The translations under genes and the position numbers were made by a program. DNA of 64,000 nt from Symsagittifera roscoffensis. Taxonomy: Eukaryota > Xenacoelomorpha > Acoela > Convolutidae. Under the pieces are notes generated by a model, which searched no databases, was not told the origin of the DNA, and was given only the letters and a program-made list of their open reading frames with translations. The DNA lies in assembly GCF_963678635.1 (NCBI RefSeq), contig NC_087064.1, positions 22,554,509 through 22,618,508 of the forward strand, written 5' to 3'. This document shows, in pieces, positions 27,127 to 38,900 of the stretch. The stretch's first letter is position 1. The number at the start of each line of letters is the position of its first letter.

Positions 27127-29021
27127 AGTAAAAATGGTTTGAATTTTAAATTTTTAGTCTACTTTCGAGCAAGTAAAGCGAACAAGCGCGTTTAATAGAA
27201 AATGATAAGCTAAAAGACTTTCACCGCCATTTTTTAACTTAAAAAATAAAAGATACAAAACAATTCCTGCAAAAATTATTATCAAACTAGAACATTTTTT
27301 GACATTTTTTCGCGTATTTTTTCGACAAAAACCGTTCTCCGATTAGCCTACCTATTTCACTGTGACTGCCGAATATGGCTTTATTTCAGATTCACCTGAG
27401 ATATTTTCATCACACCACGCAGAAAAACAAATACACTATTTTTAGAAAAATTACGCTATTCTGAAAAACTTGTTTTTTTTCCAGAACATGGTCTGGAAAG
27501 CCGGTGATACATGCAAAGCCACAGGCTATTCTTGTTTTTTATGGAAATGATTCGATTGTTTGAAAACGATAGAAGTAAACGTCACTCTTTTTCTTCTTCT
27601 TGTTTAAACAATTGTCGTCTGCTGCTCAATTAAGCTGTCTAAATAAAAAGAAGGGAGATCTTACTCCTTGATTCGTCGGTTCCGAATTTTAAGCGTTTTT
27701 GAAATCTTAAAAATTTTTACATCAGTTTTGACATGTTTCAGCTTGTTTTTTTTTCTCACTTTTATATGCTTTGAAATCTTTCAGTTTTTTTCGGCTGTCA
27801 ATTGTCACTGATTTGCAAGTAAATTAGGCAGTGTTTAGCTCTAGAGTTGAAAGAAACGCAAGAAACCTTTAACCAAGTGAAAAACTTGTTAAGTATTATC
27901 GACAAAACACAATACATTTTTTTATTTTTCTTGAAAAAGGATAACCTTGAAATTTGCGATTCGAACGACTTTGAGAAATTTTCAAAAGTTTGACCAGGTG
28001 TCGAAAAAAAAATGGTTTAAATTTTTTATTTGAATCTAATTTCGAGCGAGTAAAACAAACAGGTTTATTAGAAAATGATAAACTCAAAAACTTTTACCGC
28101 CATTTTTGGACTAAAAAACCAAAGATATAAAACACATCCTGCAAAAAAAACTAAAACACTGTTGAATTATTTTTCCAATTTTTCGACAAAAATGCGTTCT
28201 CCGATTGGCCTATTTCACTGTGACTGAAGAATATGGCTTTAGTTCAGATTCTCCTTAGATCCTTTCATAACACCACGCAGAAAAATAACACCAATTTTAA
28301 GAAAAATTACCTTATTTCGGAAAAAAACTTGTTGTTTTAGACTATGGTCTTAAAACCTGTGCTTCATGCACAGCAACGGGCTATTCTTGTGTTTATACGG
28401 AAATGTTTCGATTGTTTGAAAAGAAGTGAAGTAAGCGTCACTTTTTTATTGCTTCTTCTGTTTAAAAAATTGTCATCTGCTGCTCGAGTATGCTGTCAAA
28501 TTAAAAAGAATGGAGATTTAACCTCTTTGTTTTTCGGTTCCGCGGTTCAAGCGTTTTTGCGATCTGGTTATAATTTCATCATTTTTGACATGTTTCAGCT
28601 TGTTTTGTTTCTCATTTTTATACGCTTGAAAGTCTCAGTTTTCTTTTGGTTGTCAATTGACACTGATTTGAAAGTAAAGTAGGCAGTGTTTAGCTCTAAT
28701 GCTTAGTTTAAAAAGTTCATGAAACTTCGTACCTTGTGAAAAACCTATGTAGTATTATCAACAAAATTCCTTGTGAATTCCTTATTAATGGGGAGAAACT
28801 TTTCAGTTGTGATTCGAACGACGATAACCAATTTTTAAAAATTTGTTCGTGTCGAGAAGACCTGGTCTGAAATATAGTCTAATTTTGAATTAGTAAAGCA
28901 AACAAGGCCTCATAAAGACTCCGGGAAAATTAGTTTTGGAAGTTAAATTTTTGAAATTTTATAGCTAATTTATGATATATTACTCGAACCAATCCGATGA
29001 TTCATGGTACCTGATTTTGCG
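27127..29021. repeat. 1895-bp near-perfect tandem duplication, copy 2 (right end of array)
   Basis: Second copy of 25233-27126, directly abutting it. Its end is also the end of the satellite. The sequence then continues as GATGAAAACAATATTGCG, a tail whose relatives are found at about 49030 and 61505. Confidence 0.95.
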
Positions 29022-29706
29022 ATGAAAACAATATTGCGATGAAACCTATAATACACCCAAATACAAAGTTCCTCCACAACTGCAGCTGAACTACTAGCCC
29101 AACGTTTTCTGGACTTCCGCAGACCTTTCCTCCTCCTTCTGGCATTTTTTGATCATTTTGCTGATTAGGCTGTTTACTGTTGAGACATTGTCTTCCATTC
29201 TTGATCAGTTAGTAACAGTGAACGATTGAAAGATTAAACTCGTTTGTAATTCCAAACCGGGCGATGCAACTGAAATAACATTTTATCTATCAGACAAGTA
29301 AGTTCAGTTGAACTGATTTCACCTCAAGTAGTTGTAAAATAAAACTACGATCACTTAGCCTTGGAACTGTGAACACTTTCTAGGACTCAATTAGTCCATA
29401 GGTTGTCTGGTTCGCGTGCAAATAGGATTCTGGTTACAAGGAAGAGATAACATAGTTTAAATTCAGAATCATGCATCCACAAATTTGCGAGACATCTAGT
29501 CTATTCTTAAACCCAAAAACACAATTGAACATGAACGGCTACAATGAAGAGTAAAAAGATAAAAGCAAGTTTGGTCGATCAAATATATTGCGAGTTACTC
29601 CCAGTATTGTACTGTTTAAATCTCTTCTGTTAGTCATTTCGTTTGACCCAACACATTCCATCATACAACTTTTGATTCCTCAATGTACTGCATTTCCTTG
29701 AAAGAC
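29022..29706. other. Array edge and 3' flank / 3' UTR of the DAZAP1-like gene
   Basis: Non-repetitive sequence between the satellite and the stop codon of the DAZAP1-like gene. The first 50-60 bp (CGATGAAAACA, then ATACACCCAAATACAAAGTT) resemble tails at about 49030-49090 and 61510-61560. The rest should hold the 3' UTR of the minus-strand gene. I saw no clear AATAAA on that strand, only an AATATA variant near 29585. No coding potential. Confidence 0.6.
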
Positions 29707-29954
29707 TCAACGTCCTTGGCCTTGAGGCACTACAGCTCCTCCCGCCGTTGCCGGGTTCTGCTGGGAATTCATGGCTGCAATATATTGGGCATACATCTGG
29801 GCATACATGTCGTTGCTGGAATTGGGTTGTCCTGAGGCAGCAGCAGCCGGATTGCCCATCACTGCACCACTGGGCATCATACTACCTGCAGGGTTCACTC
29901 CTCCTCCGAATCCGGCAGCAGCTGGGCTACCTTGGGCTGGAGACTGTTGATATC
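29707..29954 (-). CDS. dazap1-like: DAZAP1-like exon 8: C-terminal tail and stop
   Basis: Codes GYQQSPAQGSPAAAG and onward, with repeated YAQMYAQY, ending GQGR then TGA at 29709-29707. Acceptor TTGCAG. Its upstream intron carries a hAT transposon. Confidence 0.92.
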
Positions 29955-32900
29955 CTGCAAGGCAATAATTCTTTTTAAATTCATAATACTCATTGTTACT
30001 GCAGGATTTGAAATCGTTTGGCTTTTTGGACTCGTCAAGGTTCTTTGGGGCTATTTTAAGTTTCAACAGCTATTCCTCAAGACAATTGCTTTTAAATGTC
30101 AAAATTAAAAAATGACAACCAACAGTACAGTATGAAAAATGCCAATGAACCAAAATTTCAAACCTCTTTGAATTTCCCGAAAGTTAAATGATTGTCTCTT
30201 TTCAACAAAACTAAACCAAATGAAACAGGACTAATAAGGTATTAAACTAATTAGGCACGCTAAAATTTAGTGGTATTTTTTAATTAATGCGTTAAACGCA
30301 GTGATGACCCTATTAACGTCGATTACAGAATATAATCCTCAAAATTCTATAATACTTTGATTATAGTATTCTATAATAGATTTCCTAAAAAATTGGATTT
30401 GAAAAAAACTCGTTTTCAGAGCTGAAACTTTATTTCAATACGATGTTATTATCAAACGAGTTTTAAGATTTTCGGGCAAAATCTTGTTTCTTCTGTCAAT
30501 GGATAAATAGCCCGCCCTCGAAAAGACTCTTTCAGCTACATCCGGAGAGGGAAGTATGCTCAGTAGGCTTCTGGACAACTTCCTCAAAAAAGGCCACTGA
30601 GTACTCGGCTGGCGGAAAAATTCAAAAGATGTACATCTTTCATCAGTGTGTGTGAGATAAGCAGTCAGCTCTGTTTTGAAGGAATCGATACCAAAATGCT
30701 GTGTAACTGTAAGTTCGTCTGAAAACACTGCATCGAGATCGTTCATCTCGGGAGACACAGCAGAAATTTCCGAGCCAGCTATAGTATGGGCCAGTGAAAG
30801 TAGATAACGGTTTCCTTTTTCATACTCCGTGCTTGACAGTTTGTTTCTGTCACTTCGATTTGGGTTGAGAAGGGTAGCTGCATAAATGATATCAGAAAAA
30901 GTTCTGAACCTAGAATTCCGGTCCATGAACCTGAGCACAACTACACAAAAATTGCGCGCAGTTTGATGGATAACATCCAGTCTAGAAACACGGTCAAGAG
31001 CAGTTTCGACTTTTCTGACAGTGGGCAATACTTGATCAGTTTCAGGGTTGGAGGTTTCGAAAAATTTGCCGAGTACAGTCAATTTCAACAGCACGTCATG
31101 TCATGCATACTTTTGATAGCCAGGCCATCAAGTTCTGAGTAGGTGCTTGGCCGCTCTAATCTATGTGTCGTCACCAGGTCTTGATTGCGATGAAGAAATT
31201 CTATTTGACGAAAGTGTCCATACCATCGAGTTTCCGAAAGCGTTGGACCACTATTTGACCGACAGAAAGTATAACTTGAACAACGGGTTGATAGTTTTCC
31301 GTAAGGAAAGACACCAAAATAACAAGAATATTGTTACCTTTGTTGTCTTTCCAATGATCCAATTGCACCCCATAATGATAGGCTCCTTTCAGGACGCTCA
31401 AACAATACGTTTCCATTTTTTTCATGTCTGACTCTACGGTTTTATAATCGGGTACAGATGACAATTTCTGAACAGCTTGAAGAAACCCTCTGTTTGGTTT
31501 GGATCTGAAAATATTTATTGGTATAGTTGTCTTGGAAAACTCTCTGACCATTTCCAATCGTGAAGCGTTAACGTCATTTGTCAGCGTTCCCATGCTGGTT
31601 ATAAGTAATTGATTTGATTCGTTGAAGAAAGCAGGGTTACACCTTTGAATATGCCGTTCAGCTCCAGTAAGAAAATTACTACTTTTAACTCCTTCCAAAC
31701 TTTTGTTGCAATTTGTGCACTTGTAACACTTTTCAGATGCCATAAACTCAAATGCTGTCTCCAATTTTATCCGTTTTGCCAATTTAGTTGGTGCCATTTC
31801 AAACACTGGAGCAAAAACGAGCAAAGATAGGTAGTTTTTGCAGATAAAAGGATATGCAACGAATGTTATTTTATGTGTAACTTACACAGTGTAAGCTAAA
31901 AGATATTGCAGATAAAAGGATATGCAACGAATGTTATTTTATGTGTAACTTACACAGTGTAAGCTAAAAGATGAGATTTCAAGTCGTCAGCCAATGAAAT
32001 ATTAGCTACTTTGATCAGCGCTCGGCAATAGCTGTGATTATAGCGTTCTATTATAGTAATTCTATTAATAGAACAGACGTGTCAAAATAGCGCATTATGA
32101 TAGCCACGCTATTATGGACTATAATAGAATACTATAATCTGGTCATCACTGGTTAAACGGTAGAAAGTGAAATTTAAAAAAATGAGTGAGATTGAAAATG
32201 AGTGGTTAAAAAAAATAAACCCAAAAAGCAGCTGATTAATTTTTTAAGCCCAATAAATATCGGGATTTTGAAATTTAATGGCACTTACTCTGAACATCTG
32301 CATCAGACAGACAGTCGGGAAAATGAAAAAAAAACAGTTTTCAATTTTCGAGTATTAAAGAAATAATACATGACCTTGATCTCTTCAAAAAAAATCTAAA
32401 AATTAAAATTATGCTTGTGCCGTTCCATATACGAGACCTTTAAACTTGTGCCATTCCATAGCAGAGTAAGAAATCAAAAATCAAACAGCAAAAAAAATTT
32501 GAGCGTGAACAAATTTTAAGACTCTCCTGAAACAAAAAAAAATCATCAAGACCTAAAAAAAAGTATCTTCACGACTCATTAATTCTTTTTAAAAACCTGA
32601 CAAACATTCATACTTAATATAAAACTAATAAAATTACTCCAAGCTGTATGATCACTTCTTTGTGCCTCTACAAGGCATTCAACGACGCAGAAACCTCCAT
32701 TTTCAAGCTCGAAATATAGGTCTACTTCGACATTTCAGTTGCTCCTCAAGCTCAGCCCTGGTCAAACAAGCTCATGCAGCATGTTATTAAAAAAGAACGA
32801 CCTTAATGAGTGTCTTAATTTCGTTCATTGACACTTAATAATGGCAAACGGTGAACAACCTTGGAGAAAAACGGTGTTAAAACGTGTACAACGTCAACAA

Positions 32901-35900
32901 AAACGTGAATTTTCAAGAGGAACCAAACACGCTTCATTGCGGAAAACTCCTGCTTCTGTAGACAATTTGTGAATAAAAATAGTCTCCAGAAAATCATTTA
33001 AATGATTTTTTTTGGTAAAAACCAAATCCATGAACTGCATAATAGATAGGAAAAAAATTGATGCGGATCAAGATGCACATGCGCGGTGCATCTGTGACTA
33101 CAAAGATATAGCGAGGAATTTCGAATTAACTGTAGATACCAATAACAACGTTAAACGACTTACGTTGCTCCGAGCGACTGTGAAAATGTGATGTACCTTG
33201 AAAGTTGAACGCATTGGCAGCAGCCGCAGGGTTTGTAGCATTAGCTTGGCCGGCAGATGAGGCGCCTGGAGCACCTGCCACGTTGGGTGGTGGCACTCCA
33301 ACAGGTGCTGCACCTCCCGATGACCCCATGGCCGAAACAGTAGACTGGCTTGCGTTCTGATTCTGCTGCTGGTATTGCATTAGGTAGTTCTGGTAATTGG
33401 CTGCTAAATCTGCCTGACTTGAAGCTGCGGCTGGGTTGGCAGCTGCCGGGTTCGATCCCGGGGTCCCTTGCGCTGCACCACCTTGAGCTTGTAAAGACGC
33501 GTACCATAACTGTGCATACTGATTGTAAGCAGCTGCCTGTGACTGTTGGCTTCCAGGGTTTCCGCCAGCACCTCCCTGCATAGCAGCAGCCATGTTGAAT
33601 CCTGCAGGACCACTTCCCGGGACTCCTGCGGCAGCGGCTTGAGGGTACTGCTGCTGAGGCTGCTGGCCTGCCTGAGCTCCGGACTGGCCAAACATATTAG
33701 GCATCATTTGGCTCTGTTGTCTGCTGGAGTCCCCAGCTCCTCCAGCACCACCTTGGGCGTTAGACTGCTGGTACGATCCAAAGCCTGTGCAACACAGATA
33801 ACATATTATTTAACCCTTTTTGCTGTGACATTTTGAGTCATCGTGGTTTCAAACAGAGTCGAACCTGGTATGTTCAATAAAATCTATCAACAGCAGTATA
33901 TAATAGCAACATCAACATGTCATCTATACAGCAAACTCACCAGGATAAGCGCCTGGGAAAGATTGCTGACTAGGTTGTTGCTGAGACTGATGTGACCCCC
34001 CGTAGCCACCCTGGCTCCCACCACCACTCTGGCCATCATAACCGTAGCCTCCTCCGGCCGATGAGCCCCCACCCTGGCCGTAACCACCACCGCCTCCCCC
34101 ACCATAGCTATTTGGCCCACCGTGTTGTTGTTGCTGCTGATGATGATAACCCCCACCGCCTCCATGATGATCCCTACTCCCTCCTCCGAATCCTCCTCCT
34201 TGCTGCATGAAGCCCTGCTGGTGTCCTCCTCCCCCTCCCGGTCCGTCGAAGTTCTGCCGACTCTGTCTGTCTCGGTTGTCGCATCTCTTAACCTCCACCT
34301 GCAAGAAAAAGTAAGCTATAGAACCCAGAAACTTGAATTCTTGAAACTCATATTTCAAAATCTAACCAACCGTGGGTTCTAATATACAAAAAAAAATGTA
34401 CTAACCTGTTCGCAACCTCAAAATCAGTTTCAAAAATCGAAGGAAATAATAATATATAACGTTATAATATAATTTAACTTTGGATGATTTGAAATTTTCA
34501 GATAATCTGTATAACAAATATAAACAGTAATTTATAGATACTTTATATATCTAATTACGTTCTATTCAAATTAAAATTATCTAAAAAAAAATCAAGCAAA
34601 ATATTATTCAAATACGGTTATTTGATTTCAACCAACATTTTATCGAAATTATGTAAGTTTAAGCAAGCGAAACGAGTTGATTATTCGTTCATTAACGCTT
34701 CAAATCTACCGTTCATTGAAACAAAGTTTGACAGAAAATTTTTCGAACTTATCTGAAGTAAATCTGATTTTTATTTTATAACAGCAAACAGAAAGTAGTG
34801 TCATTAAATTTGCTTCGCATAAGCTGCAACGTTGAGTCCATAAATAAAACTAAATGATTTGATTTCCGGAAACGATTGAAAGAGGAGAGAGGTGGGGTGT
34901 GGTTGAAACTATGCGACGAAACACTCACTGTACCATACACCACTCGAAAATTTCGTTACAGATTATAAGTAGAACTTAAAGTATCATGTTTAGCAAAAGA
35001 GATACCCCGTAATTCTCATCAATTTAATAATAATTTCATAGCCCATTTTAAAGACAAAACTTTGAAAAGATGCAAAACTACTTCAGACAATGCTTTAAAT
35101 AACAAAGATGTTAAATGCTTCAAGCCGATAAGAGTAAATAAACGAATTCATAATCTCATCAGAACATTGTTGTTAAAGCTGTATTTAGGTTAATTTGAAA
35201 CCATTAGATAAAAATTAAAACGACTATTCAAATCAGAACAACATTGCACGATTTTAATTGGAACTTGGCAAAATTATACGATACAAAATGGAGAGACTCA
35301 ACGAAATTGAAACAGTTAAGTTTTAACCTAACACAGCGAAGAAGCCGTTTGATACCAATTATCTAACTGAGGGAGTGAAATACTAAATTTTTTCAAATGA
35401 TTTGACTGATAACTTTCGATGAAGCTAAACCGGCTCTTTTCCACTTTTCTCACACCTTTCAAACTTGCTACTTTTGAGCTGTTTTAGATGTTACGCGCAA
35501 TTTTACCTTGTTAAGTATAAATATGTTCAAAATTGTTAGCTTAATCAATATGCCAAATTTCATTGGATTAAGACGATGTTAACATAGTTTTTCAAAATTG
35601 AAATTCAGGGGGAAGTGTAAAAGAGCCGCTAAATCTTGTCGTTTTTCCCGCTATTCTCAATTACAAAGCCTGCGGTAATTAACTGCTTAATAAACATACA
35701 GCCAATTAAAGGTGTCAACGGGAAATCTAAGCCCACATTGAAATTAAAAATCCATAATTTTTATGCGCCAAATTGACTTTCGTGATTGGAGAGCTTTATT
35801 AGGCTTCAATTTGGCAACCTGATTTTTAAGTGAACTTGAAAAATGAAAATTCAAGCCACGAAAAATTATAATTCTGAGAGAAAAACCAGCCTTCAAAATG

Positions 35901-38900
35901 CTCAAACAGAGTTGGAACCGGGCCTGAAATTAAGGCCCGGTTGCTTCAGGTCCGGGATGGGAAACAAAAACTGCAAGCCCGGGCCCATTTTAAATGAAAT
36001 CACGAATTTCGTACAAAAAGTAAATTGAAAATCTTGAAGTGAAGTGTGAAAGGTGTGAATTTTTTTGAAAGTCAGGCCACGGGCCCGGTTGCTGAATCAA
36101 AAAATGAGACCCTAGCCCGACCCGGCCCGTAAAAATCCCGGGCCCAGTTCCAACTCTGTGCACAACACTTGGAAACTAGGGATTCAAACCAATTACGTGC
36201 GATTTAAAGTCAAATGCCTTCAAGCACGAAGTCCCATGTATCTTGTATACATTTTCGATCTCTTTTAAAACGTAGTAAAACCCAATGGTGGCAAAAAAAG
36301 ACCAAAAACGACAAAACAGGCCAAAATTAAAGGTTTTGACCAAAAAATTCCGTTTTTTCAGCACTTTTTTCTTCTCAAATGCAGTATATATTGGCGCTGA
36401 AGAGGCCTTTAAAAAAATTATAGGGTCGATCAGACAAAAATGGATGATAATAGAAAATAACGAAAGGGCTACCCTCTAAATCCGCAATTGGAAATAACCA
36501 TCATCAAATAGAAACTAAAAGAGTATACGGCATGCTGCTTAAACTGTTACGCAATGCAACTTTTATACCAAAACCGTGCAATGAAGTAGGCGATTTATAT
36601 AAATAAAAAAAGATCTGGTAATATAACACAAGGTCTTGCGTAAATAAGGAAACAACGCAACAAACTCCGTCTTTTTTCAGTTACTTTTACTTGAAGGGCA
36701 CCTTTACCGAAATGGAAATATTATTTTAATATCGAAAACCTATTTTAACACAAGCGAATTTACAATACGCACCTAAAAATCGCATATACCGGTAGTTACT
36801 AGAAGCCAGCAGTTAAATTTTAATTTTCAAGAAATTGAGCACAGCAGCATCACAGATAATCAAGTGATTTTGTTGAACAAGTTATTAACGAAAAAAACTA
36901 TATCGCAATCCCAATCAACTGTAAACATAAGAACGGCCAGTGACCTCTGGAAAGGGCGCTTTTTTAAACGCGTTCTACTCTTACTCAGGAAAATAAAATA
37001 CATGCTATAACTGTACTATTAGTTCTGTTTATATCCATATACACATCATTTGAAGACATCACTTTGATTTTAATGATTATGATCTCCCCTAAAGTGACAA
37101 ATTTCTAACGGAAATCAAAAGCAGATTTATTAAATCGACAATGAGAGAACTGAGCAACTGTATATCCATGAGCAAATGAAAATGGCTCAAAAAGCCTACT
37201 ATTGCAAATTAAACAATTCATTTCCGACTAATTTAGATTAAATGCAGTTGAATTAAAAATGAAAATTTCCAATCAAGGATGTTTAGCTACACGTTTTACC
37301 TATAAATAATTGAACTAATCGAATATAATTAAATAATAAATGAATAATTTCGAACGATTCTAAAAAGAAGGATTTGAGAGAGGCGACCTAAAATCAAAGA
37401 TGTTTACTCAGTCAACAGACACGGGATATGTATCTGCTAAAATCTTTTGAAATTATTTTTGTGGTATCAAAGGTAGTAGTAATAACAATAGCGGATACTT
37501 TTTTGCCCATTATGTCCTGGAATCTCTTCGTGGTCGCATTGGCTGCCCCTTCCTCAGACTCGAAGGTGAGAAACCCGTAGCCTTAAACGACACACACGCC
37601 ACAGTCACAACACAATTCGTTTGATGAGAACAAGACTTGTCGATAGTCGAGCGAATCGAGTGCTGAAAAGGCCTGAAAACATTCTCGCAAACACATGGGT
37701 TAAACATTATAATATTTACCGCAATCGTGTAGCAACAGAACAAGGACTGATTTAAATTTGCATTTCTGACTCAAATCGTAAAAGACCAATAACCAACCAC
37801 CCGATTTCACATTTGTTTGCCTTCATTATTAGTTATATTGAAGTTATCATTAAATTGGACCACAAACCCGCACATTTTTTGAATGAACTTGAAATCAACG
37901 CGAAGAAAACGATTTTTGTATGAAGACAATTTAATAAAATTTACCAAAGATAAACGAAAATCTAGCTATTTTTAGATAATTCCAGGTTTAAACACTGATT
38001 AAAAAGCAATCAATATGTTAAATTGAATCTTTCATCCACCATTTTGAGCACTAAAACGTAAACCAAGGTTCATAGATAAATATCATGGTTATCAATAATT
38101 TTGAGTAAATTTTTATCTAATGGGGAACATAGTTAATTTTGACAGCAGATGGGAAATCGTTATGATGTCGCTTTAGCAAATGTAGTCAATTAGAAAAAAC
38201 GAAAGCTCAACTGAAACCGTGAGCACAGCAAGAAATGATTAAAAAATTTCAGTTGGAATTCAACATGATAAGACAGGCAAAAAATAAACGAAACAAAAAA
38301 ACATATCTAACGTGACCTGTACAAGAAAAGCAGATCATAAAATCATTTTGAAATGAAGTAATTTACCGTCACTAGGTGGCGGAAAAATATTTAAATTAAA
38401 AATAGAGATCACTGTTGAAATGAATTAAACTACTCCTCAACAAATAATCTGGAAAGCCGAAGAAAATTCTCTGAACACCGAAGACTTAAAAACATAATTT
38501 CGTAATTCCAATCACAGCAACAAAGCCTTTAACGTGATATTAATTTCGCTCACCTGTTCGCTTTCTTGAGGTATACGAAAACATAAGAAAACCTATTCCA
38601 AAAAGTTTTTCTCGCCATAGAGGATGGTCAAAACAAAAACTTGCTTTCACATCATGAACATAGCCAACTGAATTGCAAAAGAGTAATGAACGCAAGTAAA
38701 CAGAAAAAACACTGAATTTGTTGAAAAACCCAACTGACGAACTTCAAAAAAACAGATGCCCGTTAAGCTCTTTGAATTTCTAGAACAATGTATGATTGGC
38801 ACTTTTCTGAGAACATTAACCCAACTTGAGAAAATTGGATCAAAAGGTAAATATTTTATTCGGCAGGAAATCTAAATAAAAAATTAAACTCCACTTTCGA

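Larger units (their letters stand above)
1..29021. repeat. Large satellite / complex tandem repeat array, open at left edge
   Basis: The whole left 29 kb is a head-to-tail array of one AT-rich monomer. A GTGTCGAGTAAAA anchor, or its variant TTTCCAGTAAAA, recurs near 81, 880, 1754, 2610, 3198, 3985, 4440, 5298, 5777, 6853, 7747, 8206, 9060, 9867, 10737, 11599, 12364, 13315, 14350, 15212, 15977, 17440, 18300, 19189, 19950, 20906, 21923, 22780, 23568, 24449, 25230 and 26103. Intact spacing is about 760-950 bp; shorter spacings (455-590) are internally deleted copies. Other conserved blocks are CCGTTCTCCGATT, CATCACACCACGCAG, GGGAGATCTAAC and GTCAATTGTCACTGATT. Open frames are short, lie in both orientations, and recur only because the DNA recurs, so I call no genes here. 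Confidence 0.97.
30299..32151 (-). mobile_element. Internally deleted hAT-family DNA transposon
   Basis: 1853-bp element in intron 7 of the DAZAP1-like gene. Ends are perfect 11-bp inverted repeats, CAGTGATGACC (30299-30309) and GGTCATCACTG (32141-32151). They are flanked by a perfect 8-bp target-site duplication, GTTAAACG (30291-30298 and 32152-32159); both are hallmarks of hAT elements. Inside, on the minus strand, are a BED-zinc-finger N-terminal fragment (31824-31201) and a hAT dimerisation fragment (31094-30435), with the middle of the transposase missing. The intact duplication points to a fairly recent insertion of an already defective copy. Confidence 0.95.

Noticed and set aside
1-29021. 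Dozens of 60-200 codon open frames on both strands, several repeated identically
   Set aside because: They shift frame and gain stops between monomer copies, lie in both orientations over the same DNA, have Phe/Lys/Asn-rich composition typical of AT-rich noncoding DNA, and show no conserved domain.
1-29021. CRISPR array or prokaryotic repeat
   Set aside because: Units are 0.8 kb without short constant repeats and unique spacers, and the neighbouring genes are spliced.
31147-31431. 94-codon plus-strand frame in the hAT element
   Set aside because: Antisense to the BED-containing transposase fragment, which carries recognisable motifs.
33546-34382. Plus-strand frames of 70-100 codons opposite the DAZAP1-like exons
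   Set aside because: They are mirror frames of the GC-rich low-complexity exons; the minus-strand exons have matching splice sites and domain continuity.
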